64,000 nt of DNA from Aquificota bacterium (GCA_013153495.1 JAADEH010000012.1:666544-730543); one strand, 5' to 3'. Positions 23,954 through 33,646 are shown, counted from the stretch's first letter. Translations and numbers: made by a program. The notes: generated by a model from the letters alone, not told the origin.

Positions 23954-25868
23954 AGCTTTGGAGGTGCTCCCTTATGGGTTCTCGGAAAAGCTCCCAAAGT
24001 CTTTTTGGTGTAGTTTTTGCAACAAAGTTTAGCAGCTCCTGAGCCTTACCTTCCTCGTAGCTGTAATCGAGGTATATAACCTTGTTGATATAGCACCAAA
24101 CTCTGTGCTCGTAGTATATATCTTCCACCTCCTCGGGCAACTCTGCGTCTATTTGCATCAAGGCTCCCTGAACGACCATAGGTTTCCATCTCAGAGGTTT
24201 ATCTTTATATTTCTCAACAAGATGAAGCGTAAAGTCTATCCTCTTACCTATCTCTTCCCAAAAGTCCTCGTTATCTTCCTCATCATGGGTCGCTATGTAG
24301 AGCAAAGCTGAGGTGTAATCAAACAACCAAAAGTAAATAAGGGGAACTACGCTCAAGTATTTTTCTAACTCTCCAACCTGTTCACGTAGGTAGATGAACT
24401 CGTAGAACTTCTCAAGCCACCTTCTTGCTTCCTCTATTAAACTATCTTCCTCGTATGATGCTTCGGTTTGAAACTTAACTAAGTATGCTTCTCCGAGCTT
24501 TCCGTATAACTCTAAAAAAGTTACATTTGCAAGACCTGCCTCTTCAGCCTTTTTTAAAAGAGCTTTAGCCCTTTCAAGGTCTTTCCTAAGTAGGAAGTAG
24601 TTAATCACGTTAACCACCGATGCAAAAAAGTTTTTGGGTAAGTCGGAGATAACCTCAGGTTTTAGTTCCTCCATGTAAACTTGATAAGCTTGCTCCATAA
24701 GTTCCAGATTTGCCTTGCTTATTGCTTTTTCATCAAACTCTTCCATTATACTGTCGTGCATGTTTTTTAGTTTTCTTAAGGATTTTTTACGGCTAAGGTT
24801 AGGCTCTATGCCAGCTTTTATAAGTAGCCTTTTTCCAAGCCTTTCCCCGAAGAAGTCAGTTATATAGGAGGTAAGTTCATTGTGGTTTAGGAATTTCAAC
24901 AAATTTATAACATTAAGAACGAAGTCCTCACCCGTGAGCTTTATATCGGACATAGACCTACCGACAACAGCTGAGTATACGTAAAGGGGGTCCTCCTCTT
25001 TCATGATTTCAAACTCTATAAAGTCATGTTGCTTTACATCTACAGCTTCAATAAAAGGGTCGTAGTTGTCGTGCAGTTCGAAAAGATATACCTTGGGAAA
25101 GTTATCAAAGTAACTGCAAAAGGTCCCCTTGGAGAAGATGTAATCTACCAGCCCGAGACTTTTTCTTGCCCGAGCTACGACCGAGAGGAGTTTCCTCTCC
25201 AACCTCTTTTCTTTTCTGTCCACCAAGAATTCAAGACTCCTCCTAAGCTCTCCTACTTTCAGGGCTATCCACTCAGAAGTGCTCAGCTCAAGCTCTATCT
25301 CCTTAATAAGATTTTTCTTCACATGCTTTTTAGAACCCTCTATGGCAGCGTTGAAAGGAGGTATGTTGTGTTTCTTTCTATACTCGGAGTAGGATTCTTC
25401 AAATTCTTCTTGCTCCGGAGGCATGAGAACTTTTCGTAAAGGTCTGGGGGTTTTTGAGAAAGCAACGAGTATGCAGGCAAGGTCCATAAGCTCCCTTAGT
25501 AAATCCTCCAAAGTCTCAAAGTATAAAAATCTCCTTCTACCTATAGCCTTAAAGCTTACCGGCACCAACCATTCGGGAAGTATGCCCCTGTCCCAAGCGT
25601 GTATATAGTGAAATGTGTTGGCTTCGTAGATACCCCTCACCAAGTATGGAGCCACCGTATGTAGGAAGCCGTAAAGGTTCCTTTCAACCTCCTCTAATGT
25701 TTCCGTCTCGGCTTTGTCTGGCTCCGTATAGAGGTTTTCTCCTATTAGAGCTTTAGCCTCAGTGGAAAGATATTTTTTAGGAACGTTTTTTCTGAACCAT
25801 TCTCTGACAAACCAGGGAGCGCTCACCTGCTCTTCAAGCTCCTTAATGAACTCGGCACTTACCTTCAT
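23928..25868 (-). CDS. Large protein of unknown family
   Basis: A 646-residue cytoplasmic protein that I do not recognise. There is no signal peptide or transmembrane helix. It is rich in Glu, Lys, Leu and aromatic residues and looks almost wholly helical, with TPR-like stretches near residues 415-475 (FLLRKDLERAKALLKKAEEAGLANVTF is one example). No nucleotide-binding or catalytic motif was found. It sits 39 bp downstream of dut and 5 bp from the P460 stop, so it may end the rpsO-pnp-dut transcript or have its own promoter (TATCAT 18 nt before the ATG). Confidence 0.8.
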   Translation of the reverse strand: MKVSAEFIKELEEQVSAPWFVREWFRKNVPKKYLSTEAKALIGENLYTEPDKAETETLEEVERNLYGFLHTVAPYLVRGIYEANTFHYIHAWDRGILPEWLVPVSFKAIGRRRFLYFETLEDLLRELMDLACILVAFSKTPRPLRKVLMPPEQEEFEESYSEYRKKHNIPPFNAAIEGSKKHVKKNLIKEIELELSTSEWIALKVGELRRSLEFLVDRKEKRLERKLLSVVARARKSLGLVDYIFSKGTFCSYFDNFPKVYLFELHDNYDPFIEAVDVKQHDFIEFEIMKEEDPLYVYSAVVGRSMSDIKLTGEDFVLNVINLLKFLNHNELTSYITDFFGERLGKRLLIKAGIEPNLSRKKSLRKLKNMHDSIMEEFDEKAISKANLELMEQAYQVYMEELKPEVISDLPKNFFASVVNVINYFLLRKDLERAKALLKKAEEAGLANVTFLELYGKLGEAYLVKFQTEASYEEDSLIEEARRWLEKFYEFIYLREQVGELEKYLSVVPLIYFWLFDYTSALLYIATHDEEDNEDFWEEIGKRIDFTLHLVEKYKDKPLRWKPMVVQGALMQIDAELPEEVEDIYYEHRVWCYINKVIYLDYSYEEGKAQELLNFVAKTTPKRLWELFREPIREHLQSWEVNLDLP

Positions 25869-25907
25869 ACTTTATGGAAACGATGATATATGGAAAAATC
25901 TGACAGT

Positions 25908-26354
25908 TTACCTCTCCCCCGTGCTACCGAAGCCTCCCTCTCCCCGGGAGGTGCTTTGAACCTCCTCCACCTCCACGAGTTCTACCCTGCTAACGGGTGC
26001 TATTACGAGCTGAGCTATCCTATCCCCACGGTTTATAACTACCTCTTCCTGTCCGAGATTTATCAGTATCACCTTAACCTCTCCCCTGTAGTCCGCATCT
26101 ATGGTGCCCGGGGAGTTGAGAACGGTTATTCCCTTCTTAAGGGCAAGCCCGCTTCTGGGACGAACCTGACCCTCGTATCCCTTGGGTATTTCAAAGATAA
26201 AGCCTGTTGGTATGAGTGCTCTTTCCATAGGCTTTAAAAGGAGAGGTGTTTCCACCGCAGCTCGCAGGTCAAGCCCGGCTGCGTCTTCGGTTGCGTAGGT
26301 GGGAAGCTCTATACCCTCCCCGTGGGGAAGCCTCTTGACCTTAACCCTAACCAT
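25908..26354 (-). CDS. dut: dUTP diphosphatase
   Basis: Trimeric dUTPase, which hydrolyses dUTP to dUMP to keep uracil out of DNA. The 148 residues hold the five family motifs: [41 protein letters not shown] and the C-terminal loop [10 protein letters not shown]. Start and pnp stop overlap by one base (TGATG). Confidence 0.97.
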   Translation of the reverse strand: MVRVKVKRLPHGEGIELPTYATEDAAGLDLRAAVETPLLLKPMERALIPTGFIFEIPKGYEGQVRPRSGLALKKGITVLNSPGTIDADYRGEVKVILINLGQEEVVINRGDRIAQLVIAPVSRVELVEVEEVQSTSRGEGGFGSTGER

Positions 26355-28675
26355 CAGTCTATCTTGTCGGTGAGTTTCGGTCTTCCTCTGTCGTCCAGCT
26401 CAAAGACTTTAACCTTTACGGTCTGTCCTACCTTGAACTTCTCCCTTGCGTCCCTTACCCTTTCCTTCATGTTCTCGACGTGGAGCAGTCCTACCTTGCC
26501 AGGAATAACTTCCACAAAGGCTCCGTAAGGCTCCACCCTCGTTACGGTTCCTTCATAGACCTTTCCTACCTCAACTTGTTCCTGGGGTGGCTGGCTTTCT
26601 CCGTCCAGTCCCATGGTGGTGAATTTGGGTCTTCCCATCTCGTCCACTTCTAAGACCTTGACTTTCACCACATCTCCTACGCTGTATTTGTCCCCCGCAT
26701 GCTTTATAGGCTGTGCCATCTTGGAAACGTGGAGCAGTCCTATCTTACCCGGCAGTATTTCTATAAAGACTCCGTAGGGTTCAACCCTGGTAACCTTCCC
26801 CTCGTAAATCTCTCCGACCTCAACATCCTTTATTAGGTTGTCTATTATCTCCTTAGCCTTCTCTATTGCCTCATCGGAAAATCCTGTCAGATAGACCTTT
26901 CCTTCCTCTCCAACCCAGACCTTTACCTCGGTCTCCTCGTAAATCTTCTTAACGTTCGCTCCTCCGGGACCTATTATGAGGGGAGCTTTCTCTTCGGGAA
27001 CTCTGTATATGACTATTCTGGGTGCATAGGGGGAGAGCTGTTTCCTGGGTTCGGGTATAGCCTCATACATCTTCTCCAGGATGTAAAGCCTTCCTTCCCT
27101 CGCCTGCTCGAGGGCTTCCTTCATTATCTCCTTAGTTATTCCCTTTATCTTTATGTCCATCTGGATTGAGGTTATCCCGTCTTTCGTGCCTGCGACTTTG
27201 AAGTCCATGTCCCCGAGGTGGTCTTCGTCTCCGAGAATGTCGGAGAGTATCACATACCTGTCCCCTTCCTTTATCAGTCCCATGGCTATACCGGAGACGT
27301 GCTTTCCGCCCTTTACGGGAACTCCCGCATCGAAGAGTGCAAGGGACCCTCCGCAAACGGTAGCCATAGAGGTAGAGCCGTTGGACTCGAGTATGTCGGA
27401 AACGACCCTTATTATATAGGGAAAGTCCTCCTCGTCCGGTATTACCGGTTCGAGCGCTCTCTCCGCTAAGGCTCCGTGTCCTATCTCACGCCTTCTGGGT
27501 GGTCCCCACGGACGGGCTTCTCCTCCCGAGAAAGGAGGGAAGTTGTAGTGGAGCATGAACCTCTTGAAAACTTCCCCCTCAGCTATTGTTTCAATCATCT
27601 GGGCTTCATCGGGAGCGCCGAGGGTTACGGTAACGTATGCCTGAGTTTGACCTCTCGTAAAGACCGCACTTCCGTGAGGACGGTCGAAGGGATGAACCTC
27701 TATGGTTATAGGTCTGATTTCGTTGGGCTTCCTTCCGTCTATCCTGACACCTTCGGTTAGTATCTTCTCCCTCATGAGCCTGCTTTCGAGCTTCTTGAAG
27801 AAGTATTTGACGCTGAAGTGAATATCTTCGGGAACCTGGTGTTTCTCTATGAAGGTTTCCACTATTTCGGAAAGCCTTTTGTTCCTCTCCTTCTTGTCCT
27901 GAATGGAGAAGGCTTCGAGTATGTCCTGAGTGCACTCTTGTTCCAAGGCTTTCAGAAGTTCCTCATCTAAGGAAAGCCCCTCAAACTCTACCTTCGGAAC
28001 GCCGACTTTCTCCCTCAGCCTTTCCTGAGCCTCTATGACTTCCTTTATGGCTTCCAGACCGAAAAAGAGTGCCTCCGTTACGACCTCTTCGGGAACTTCC
28101 TTTGCCCCGCCCTCCACCATAACTATAGCGTCCTTAGTCCCCGCCATAACTATCTCAAGGTCCGCCTCCTTTCTCTCCTCGTAGGTGGGATTTGCAACGA
28201 ACTCACCCTTTATCCTGCACACCCTTACACCCGCTATGGGTCCCTCAAAGGGAATTCTGGATATGTGGAGCGCTGCGGAAGCTCCGGTTATAGCAAGGAC
28301 ATCGGGGTCGTAGTTGTCGTCAGCGGAAAGCGTAAGCGCAGTAACCACAACATCGTGATAGAACCCCTCGGGAAAGAGGGGTCTAATAGGTCTGTCTATC
28401 ACACGGGAGGTGAGTATCTCCCTTTCGGTGGGTTTTCCTTCCCTCTTTATGAAACCTCCCGGTATCTTTCCGTAAGCGGAGGGTCTTTCCCTGTAATCGA
28501 CCGTCAGAGGGGTAAAGTCTATCTCCGTGTTGGGTTCGTCGGACATGACTGCGGTAACGAGAACCGCAGTTCCGCCCTGCTTGACTACTACCGCTCCGTC
28601 CGCCTGCTTTGCGTATTTGCCGACCTCGATGATAATAGGCTCTTTGCTGTTTCCTAACCTCGCCGCTTCCTCCAT
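26354..28675 (-). CDS. pnp: Polyribonucleotide nucleotidyltransferase with two S1 domains
   Basis: Phosphorolytic 3'-5' exoribonuclease. Two RNase PH-like domains ([42 protein letters not shown] and [12 protein letters not shown]) are joined by a helical linker, followed by a KH domain ([12 protein letters not shown]). The C-terminus then carries two consecutive S1 domains, [25 protein letters not shown] and [25 protein letters not shown]. Most PNPases have one S1 and about 700 residues; this has 773. It follows rpsO, the classic arrangement. Confidence 0.96.
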   Translation of the reverse strand: MEEAARLGNSKEPIIIEVGKYAKQADGAVVVKQGGTAVLVTAVMSDEPNTEIDFTPLTVDYRERPSAYGKIPGGFIKREGKPTEREILTSRVIDRPIRPLFPEGFYHDVVVTALTLSADDNYDPDVLAITGASAALHISRIPFEGPIAGVRVCRIKGEFVANPTYEERKEADLEIVMAGTKDAIVMVEGGAKEVPEEVVTEALFFGLEAIKEVIEAQERLREKVGVPKVEFEGLSLDEELLKALEQECTQDILEAFSIQDKKERNKRLSEIVETFIEKHQVPEDIHFSVKYFFKKLESRLMREKILTEGVRIDGRKPNEIRPITIEVHPFDRPHGSAVFTRGQTQAYVTVTLGAPDEAQMIETIAEGEVFKRFMLHYNFPPFSGGEARPWGPPRRREIGHGALAERALEPVIPDEEDFPYIIRVVSDILESNGSTSMATVCGGSLALFDAGVPVKGGKHVSGIAMGLIKEGDRYVILSDILGDEDHLGDMDFKVAGTKDGITSIQMDIKIKGITKEIMKEALEQAREGRLYILEKMYEAIPEPRKQLSPYAPRIVIYRVPEEKAPLIIGPGGANVKKIYEETEVKVWVGEEGKVYLTGFSDEAIEKAKEIIDNLIKDVEVGEIYEGKVTRVEPYGVFIEILPGKIGLLHVSKMAQPIKHAGDKYSVGDVVKVKVLEVDEMGRPKFTTMGLDGESQPPQEQVEVGKVYEGTVTRVEPYGAFVEVIPGKVGLLHVENMKERVRDAREKFKVGQTVKVKVFELDDRGRPKLTDKID

Positions 28676-28676
28676 C

Positions 28677-28949
28677 TCACTTTACCTGAAGTCCCATCTT
28701 CTGGGCAATTTCTACATACTTGGGGTAGTCAGTTTCTTTTAGATACTCCAATAGTTTTCTTCTCTTGTTCACCATAGCTATAAGCCCACGCCTGGAGTGG
28801 ACGTCCTTTTTGTGCTTCTTCATGTGCTCGGTTAGCCTGTTTATTCTCTCGGTGAGTATGGCTATCTGAACTTCGGGAGAGCCGGTGTCCTGTTCGTGCC
28901 TCTGGAAGCTCTTTATCAGTTCCCACTTCTTTTCCTTAGAGAGGGGCAT
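28677..28949 (-). CDS. rpsO: 30S ribosomal protein S15
   Basis: Ribosomal protein uS15, 90 residues, which binds the central domain of 16S rRNA. The core signature [19 protein letters not shown] is followed by [15 protein letters not shown]. The ORF track starts 30 bases upstream, but the ATG at 28949 gives the family N-terminus MPLSKEKK and has AAGGAGGT about 9 nt before it. It heads rpsO-pnp-dut. Confidence 0.97.
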   Translation of the reverse strand: MPLSKEKKWELIKSFQRHEQDTGSPEVQIAILTERINRLTEHMKKHKKDVHSRRGLIAMVNKRRKLLEYLKETDYPKYVEIAQKMGLQVK

Positions 28950-28985
28950 CCGTGCAGACCTCCTTGTCAAAAGTTGCAATATTTT

Positions 28986-28991
28986 ATTATA
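28986..28991 (-). promoter_or_regulatory. -10 element of the rpsO-pnp operon
   Basis: The minus strand reads TATAAT about 37 bases before the rpsO ATG. The -35 region is inside the upstream small TPR gene and is weak. The leader would be about 30 nt, too short for an S15-type autoregulatory pseudoknot. Confidence 0.45.
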
Positions 28992-28996
28992 GCACT

Positions 28997-29239
28997 TCAG
29001 ACTTCGTATATAGCGTCCAGTAGCTCCTTTGCTCTGTTCTGGTCTATGTCCCTCAGCTTTTTGTAAACTTCCCTCGCATCGTCTATCCTGCCCACACGCA
29101 CGTAGGCTGTTCCGAGCTTAAAGAGTAGGTCCGGGTCGTCGGGTTTTTGCTCCATCTCCTTTTTGAGGTCCTCTATATACTTCTCCAGAAGACCCTCTCC
29201 CATCTTGCTGAAAACGCCCCTGTATCCTTTCGGGAACAT
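28997..29239 (-). CDS. Small TPR protein
   Basis: An 80-residue soluble protein with about one and a half tetratricopeptide repeats ([30 protein letters not shown]). It may form a scaffold with other TPR units. It is divergent from bioF by 35 bp and lies upstream of rpsO. No Shine-Dalgarno is visible and an internal ATG at residue 13 is an alternative start. Confidence 0.75.
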   Translation of the reverse strand: MFPKGYRGVFSKMGEGLLEKYIEDLKKEMEQKPDDPDLLFKLGTAYVRVGRIDDAREVYKKLRDIDQNRAKELLDAIYEV

Positions 29240-29262
29240 GATTAATAAGTTAAGGCATTCTA

Positions 29263-29268
29263 TATACT
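29263..29268 (+). promoter_or_regulatory. -10 element of bioF, leaderless type
   Basis: TATACT ends 6 nt before the bioF ATG, in a 35-bp divergent gap. There is no Shine-Dalgarno. A start at the usual distance falls on the initiation codon. Confidence 0.45.
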
Positions 29269-29274
29269 GAAGCT

Positions 29275-30402
29275 ATGAGCTTGAACTGGTTAGAGGAGGA
29301 ACTAAAAAGGCTAAAAGGAGAAAACCTTTACCGCAAGCGTATTCTCAGAGAAGGCTTGAAGGACTTTTGTTCGAACGATTACTTGGGTTTGAAGGACCAC
29401 CCGAGGGTGGTGGAAAGGAGTTTGAAGGTTTTAAAGGAGGAAGGTCTCGGCTCGGGAGCTTCCCAGCTGGTTTCGGGATACACGAAGCACCACAGAGAGC
29501 TTGAAGAAACTCTTGCAAGGTTCAAAGGAACTCCCTCCTGCGTTCTCTTCGGCTCGGGATACATGGCTAACGTGGGAACGATACCCCTCTTAGCAGGTGA
29601 GGGAGACCTTATACTGAGCGACGAGCTAAACCATGCTTCCCTCATAGACGGGTGCAGGCTATCCAAGGCAAGCAGAGTGGTTTTCAGGCACAGGGATTAC
29701 GAACAGGTGGAGAACTTCCTCAAAAGGGAAAGGCACAGGTTCGGGAGGGTTCTTTTGGTGAGCGACGGGGTCTTCAGCATGGACGGGGACATGGCAGACC
29801 TGAAGGCTCTCTCGGATTTAGCTGACAGGTTCGACTGCATTCTCTACATAGACGACGCCCACGGAACCGGAACGGTAGGTAGAGGGAAAGGCACCTTGGA
29901 GGAGCTTGGTCTTGAGTGGAAGGAGAACATAGTCCTGATGGGAACCTTGTCCAAGGCTCTTGGAAGCTACGGAGCTTTCGTGTGCGGGAGCGAAGAACTG
30001 ACTGAGTATTTAGTAAACAAAGCTCGCAGTTTGATATTCACCACCTCCTTACCGCCTGCCGTGTGTGCTGGGGCTGTTGAGAGTGTAAGAATAATAGAGG
30101 AAAACCCCGAGATGGTATCCAAGCTCAGAAAGCTTTCTGAAAGGATTTACCTTCAACTTAAGGAACTTCCCGTGGAGGTGAAGTTTTCAGGCACGCCCAT
30201 AATTCCCCTTATAGTCGGAGAGGAAAGGAAAGCTGTTGAGATTGCCGGCAGGTTGAGAGAAGAGGGGATACTTCTCCAGGCTATAAGGTATCCCACCGTC
30301 CCGCGAGGCACAGCGAGGTTGAGAATGACCGTGAGCTTGAGATACGAGGAAGAGGACATAGAGTTGCTGTTGGAAAAGTTAAGTTCTCTCCTGAGAGAGT
30401 AA
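29275..30402 (+). CDS. bioF: 8-amino-7-oxononanoate synthase
   Basis: PLP enzyme of the alpha-oxoamine synthase group that condenses pimeloyl-CoA/ACP with alanine in biotin synthesis. The 375 residues hold FCSNDYLGLKDHP, GSGASQLVSGYTKHHRELE, the Asp of YIDDAHGTGTVGR and the Schiff-base lysine in MGTLSKALGSYGAF. AKB ligase (kbl) is a related alternative. No other biotin genes are adjacent. The 3' end overlaps ppx by 24 bp. Confidence 0.93.
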   Translation: MSLNWLEEELKRLKGENLYRKRILREGLKDFCSNDYLGLKDHPRVVERSLKVLKEEGLGSGASQLVSGYTKHHRELEETLARFKGTPSCVLFGSGYMANVGTIPLLAGEGDLILSDELNHASLIDGCRLSKASRVVFRHRDYEQVENFLKRERHRFGRVLLVSDGVFSMDGDMADLKALSDLADRFDCILYIDDAHGTGTVGRGKGTLEELGLEWKENIVLMGTLSKALGSYGAFVCGSEELTEYLVNKARSLIFTTSLPPAVCAGAVESVRIIEENPEMVSKLRKLSERIYLQLKELPVEVKFSGTPIIPLIVGEERKAVEIAGRLREEGILLQAIRYPTVPRGTARLRMTVSLRYEEEDIELLLEKLSSLLRE

Positions 30403-31293
30403 CTCCCTCACTATTAATCCGTGCTTTACACCCCAGTCTCCCACGAGAAGGGAGTCCTTTTCAAAGATGTCGAGAACTTTTATAAACATCGCTATACCTG
30501 CAAGTATGACCTGCGCTCTTTTGTCCTCTATCTGCTTGTATCTTTTGCTCCTTTCGGGATAAGGGATTTGGGCAAGTATGTTGAACCACTTTTCTATGCT
30601 CTCCTTTGACAGCCTGTATCCGTGAACCTTTTTAGGGTCGTAAGGGTAAAGGTTCAGTTCCAGAGCCACGAGGGTGGTTATCGTTCCCCCCAAGCCTACA
30701 ATCTCGTTAACTTCCCTCTTTAGGGGTTTGATGTGGGTCTCCAAGTAGCTCATAAGTTCCTCTATATCCGTCTGGGTAGGGGGGTCGCGCTTTATGAACC
30801 TTTCGGTCAGGTTGACTATACCCATCGGCAGGGATGTGAGGTCCTCTATGTTGAAACCTTCGCCGAATATGAACTCGGTAGAGCCTCCTCCCTGGTCTAT
30901 GACGAGGAACTTTCCTCTGGGTCTGAGGGAGTATGCGGTCGCCAAAAAGGCAAGCTCACCCTCCTGCTCGGGGGTTATTATCTGAACCTCTATTCCCGTT
31001 CTCTTTCTGACCTCTTCCAAGAAGTCCTGAGCGTTTTTTGCCTTTCTAAGAGCCTCGGTGGCAACCGCAATCACTTTATCCGCACCGAGCCTATCTATGT
31101 CCTCTTTATACTCCTCTAATACCCGAAGGGTCTCTTCAATTCTATCCTCACTTAAAACTCCCTTTTCCCTGACACCGCTTGCCAGAGAGGTTATGCGTCC
31201 TTTTTCCAAGATGAGGTTTATGTCGTGGTTTTCCACATCCGCAACGGTTAGCCTGACGGAATAGGAACCTATGTCTATCGTCGCTATGCGCAT
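30379..31293 (-). CDS. ppx: Exopolyphosphatase / guanosine pentaphosphate phosphohydrolase family
   Basis: Actin-fold phosphatase of 304 residues acting on polyphosphate or pppGpp. Motifs are IDIGSYSVRL at the N-terminus, VATEALRKAKN, the second nucleotide-binding DQGGGSTEFIFG and VGLGGTITTLVALEL. It is the short two-domain form seen in Aquifex, lacking the C-terminal HD-like half of E. coli Ppx. It begins 9 bp after gcvT ends, so the two form an operon. Confidence 0.92.
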   Translation of the reverse strand: MRIATIDIGSYSVRLTVADVENHDINLILEKGRITSLASGVREKGVLSEDRIEETLRVLEEYKEDIDRLGADKVIAVATEALRKAKNAQDFLEEVRKRTGIEVQIITPEQEGELAFLATAYSLRPRGKFLVIDQGGGSTEFIFGEGFNIEDLTSLPMGIVNLTERFIKRDPPTQTDIEELMSYLETHIKPLKREVNEIVGLGGTITTLVALELNLYPYDPKKVHGYRLSKESIEKWFNILAQIPYPERSKRYKQIEDKRAQVILAGIAMFIKVLDIFEKDSLLVGDWGVKHGLIVRELLSQERT

Positions 31294-31302
31294 GGGAATA
31301 GT

Positions 31303-32337
31303 TTAACCCTTCCTTTTGGGTTTCTTTACGAAGGGATAGGGTCTGAGGTGCGCTTTTAGGAGTTTTCCCCTTACCTCAAGTTCCACTTCTTTCCCCTCTT
31401 CTCTGTGCTCGAGCTTTACGAAACAGAGAGCTATGCCCTTCCCGAGGGTGGGGGAGAAAGTTCCGCTGGATACTTCCCCTATCTCCTCTCCCTCAAAGAA
31501 GAGTTTGTAGCCTTCCCGTGGCACACCTTTTTGAGCCATCTCGAGTCCGAAGATCTTCCGCTCGGGTTTTAGCTCAAGGAGAGCGTCCCGTCCGATAAAG
31601 TCCTTCGAAAAGTCCACGAACCTGTCGAGGTTAGCCTCTATGGGTGTTATGTCTTCGGATATTTCGTGCCCGTAGAGGGGGAAGCCAGCCTCTATCCTGA
31701 GAACGTCCCTCGCACCCAACCCGCAGGGTTTTGAGCCATCAAGTAGTTTTTTAAAAATTTTTAGCCCCTCATCTGCAGGTGCGTATATTTCAAATCCATC
31801 TTCCCCTGTGTATCCCGTTCTCGAAACTATAACTTCACCGAAGGTCTTGAAACGGTAATACTTGAGGTCTGAAACGTCGAAAAGGGGAGAAATTACCTGA
31901 ACACTGCGAGGTCCCTGAAGGGCTATCTGAACGGTCTCAGGGGATATGTCCTTGACAGATGTGTGCCGTTCGAGCCAACTTAGCACCTTCCCCCTGTTTC
32001 CCGCATTTACGCACAGAAAAAATTTTTCCTCCGAAAACATATACACGGTTATGTCGTCCTTCACACCTCCCCGCTCGTTGGTAAGAAGGTTATACTGAAC
32101 CCTTCCGGGGGAAAGCTTTTTTAGGTTGTTGGTGGTAAGTCTTTGAAGAACTTCCAAGGCATCGGAACCTTCCACCAAGAGTCTTCCCATGTGGGATATG
32201 TCAAATATTCCTGCGGACGACCTTACCGCCTTTACCTCATCAACTATGCCCGAATACTGAAGGGGCATTTCCCACCCGTGAAAGTTGGTCCACCGTGCCC
32301 CGAGTTCCTTGTGCAAATCGTAAAGAGGTGTTCTCAT
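31303..32337 (-). CDS. gcvT: Aminomethyltransferase (glycine cleavage T protein)
   Basis: Folate-dependent T protein of glycine cleavage, 344 residues. Signatures are TPLYDLHKELGARWTNFHGWEMP at the N-terminus, FDISHMGRL, the catalytic-site region YNLLTNERGGVKDDITVY, SRTGYTGEDGFEIY and RDVLRIEAGFPLYG. The P, H and L proteins are not in the window. Its ATG lies 24 bp from the divergent nth ATG with no Shine-Dalgarno. Confidence 0.95.
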   Translation of the reverse strand: MRTPLYDLHKELGARWTNFHGWEMPLQYSGIVDEVKAVRSSAGIFDISHMGRLLVEGSDALEVLQRLTTNNLKKLSPGRVQYNLLTNERGGVKDDITVYMFSEEKFFLCVNAGNRGKVLSWLERHTSVKDISPETVQIALQGPRSVQVISPLFDVSDLKYYRFKTFGEVIVSRTGYTGEDGFEIYAPADEGLKIFKKLLDGSKPCGLGARDVLRIEAGFPLYGHEISEDITPIEANLDRFVDFSKDFIGRDALLELKPERKIFGLEMAQKGVPREGYKLFFEGEEIGEVSSGTFSPTLGKGIALCFVKLEHREEGKEVELEVRGKLLKAHLRPYPFVKKPKRKG

Positions 32338-32364
32338 GGGAGTATTTTAAAATTTTCTCCCATG
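32335..32364. promoter_or_regulatory. Shared AT-rich divergent promoter core between gcvT and nth
   Basis: CATGGGAG (32335-32342) and CTCCCATG (32357-32364) are an 8-bp inverted repeat whose outer bases are the two start codons. Between them ATTTTAAAAT (32344-32353) is self-complementary and offers TAAAAT on both strands, 6 nt (gcvT) and 8 nt (nth) before the ATGs. The -35 regions would lie inside the opposite genes. Confidence 0.5.
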
Positions 32365-33009
32365 AAAGAGTCGGACATACCGAAGGTCATAGAAATCCTA
32401 AAAAAACATTACGAAAGTTGGGAAGCTCCGGTAGTTACCCTCGTAGCCCAACACACCAACGACCCCTTCAGGGTTCTTATATGCGCCCTGCTTTCCACCA
32501 GAACCAAGGACGAGACGACCGCAAAGGTGTGCCAAAAATTTTTTAAAAAGGTTAAAACTCCCGAAGACATACTCAGACTTAGCACGGAACAGCTCGAAGA
32601 GCTTATATACCCCGTAGGTTTTTACAGAAACAAGGCAAAACAGCTCAAAGAGCTTGCGAGAATTCTCATAGAGGACTTTAAAGGTAGGGTTCCCGACAAA
32701 CTCGAGGACCTACTGAAGCTTCCCGGTGTAGGCAGGAAGGTCGCAAACTTAGTTTTATCCGACGGATACGGAATACCCGCAATATGTGTTGACACTCACG
32801 TTCACAGGATAACCAACCGCTGGTGCCTCGTGAAGACCAAAACACCCCACGAAACCGAAAGGGAGCTTATGAGAAAGCTACCTAAAGAGTATTGGATAGT
32901 CATAAACAGGCTGTTGGTCGCCTTCGGACAGAGAATATGCACACCCCAAAAGCCCAAGTGTGACCTGTGCCCCATAGAAGAGTTCTGCGGAAAGTGCGGA
33001 GTGGGTTAG
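32362..33009 (+). CDS. nth: Endonuclease III
   Basis: DNA glycosylase/AP lyase for oxidised pyrimidines, 215 residues. The helix-hairpin-helix LLKLPGVGRKVANLVL carries the catalytic Lys and VDTHVHRITNRW the catalytic Asp. The C-terminal [4Fe-4S] loop has the C-x6-C-x2-C-x5-C spacing (CTPQKPKCDLCPIEEFC). The ORF track begins at 32143 inside gcvT; the ATG at 32362 gives the family start MKESDIPKVIEIL. Confidence 0.95.
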   Translation: MKESDIPKVIEILKKHYESWEAPVVTLVAQHTNDPFRVLICALLSTRTKDETTAKVCQKFFKKVKTPEDILRLSTEQLEELIYPVGFYRNKAKQLKELARILIEDFKGRVPDKLEDLLKLPGVGRKVANLVLSDGYGIPAICVDTHVHRITNRWCLVKTKTPHETERELMRKLPKEYWIVINRLLVAFGQRICTPQKPKCDLCPIEEFCGKCGVG

Positions 33010-33524
33010 TGCATAGATATGTCCAACTTTGAAGGCACGAATATGACAGTAGCCTTAACGCTACCTCCCAGGTAAAGCGTGGTATCCGGATTCCCCACCT
33101 GAGCATTTAGGTAAAAGGTTCTTTTCCCTTTTCTCGGCACATAAATGGCTCTCGTAATTATAAAGCTGTGAGTCGTATCCACATTATCCGCATGGTCCGC
33201 ATCCTGATGCCAGTATTCAATGTAAGTGTTCCCGCAGGTGGAAGAGTCATCTCTACGGTCGCACAGCCCTAAATAAAACACACCGCTTTCGGAAGAGGGA
33301 GAAATGGCATCTACATCGAGCCTCCACACGCCGGAAACCTGAACGAGAACCATTCCCGGACCGGGAACGCTCACGGTAAAGGACCTAAGAGTTGTAGGTT
33401 TATAGGATTTTGTTTTGAGAACCTTTCCCTGCTGAAGGTCTATAACGCCCAACCTAACATCCTGAGCCACAGCAAAAGAAAGCAGAGCCGTCCCGATTAC
33501 AAATAAAGCCTTAGCGTGTCTCAT
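33006..33524 (-). CDS. Secreted beta-rich protein of unknown function
   Basis: A 172-residue exported protein. The track ORF starts upstream, but the ATG at 33524 has GGGAGG before it and opens a signal peptide (ALFVIGTALLSFAVAQ). The mature part is beta-rich with short strands and one cysteine pair (CDRRDDSSTC), somewhat like a jelly-roll or carbohydrate-binding domain, but no family is recognised. It is transcribed from a sequence matching the sigma-54 consensus (separate entry) and stands alone. Confidence 0.78.
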   Translation of the reverse strand: MRHAKALFVIGTALLSFAVAQDVRLGVIDLQQGKVLKTKSYKPTTLRSFTVSVPGPGMVLVQVSGVWRLDVDAISPSSESGVFYLGLCDRRDDSSTCGNTYIEYWHQDADHADNVDTTHSFIITRAIYVPRKGKRTFYLNAQVGNPDTTLYLGGSVKATVIFVPSKLDISMH

Positions 33525-33548
33525 ATCAGCACCTCCCACCCACTCTCC

Positions 33549-33564
33549 TGCAAAGGAAGTGCCA
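33549..33564 (-). promoter_or_regulatory. Sigma-54 (-24/-12) promoter
   Basis: The minus strand reads TGGCAC, five bases, TTGCA, an exact match to the core TGGCAC-N5-TTGCW. The predicted start is near 33538, giving a leader of about 14 nt that includes the GGGAGG ribosome binding site. Aquifex is known to have sigma-54. Confidence 0.75.
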
Positions 33565-33646
33565 AAGCCTTTATTTTTTTGCGTCAAACACCTGAAACAA
33601 CCTTAAATTCAGAGAATTCTTCTATTCTTGTAATAGGTTTTTACAG

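Noticed and set aside
32143-32361. N-terminal extension of nth in the ORF track
   Set aside because: It lies antisense inside gcvT and the ATG at 32362 gives the normal endonuclease III N-terminus.
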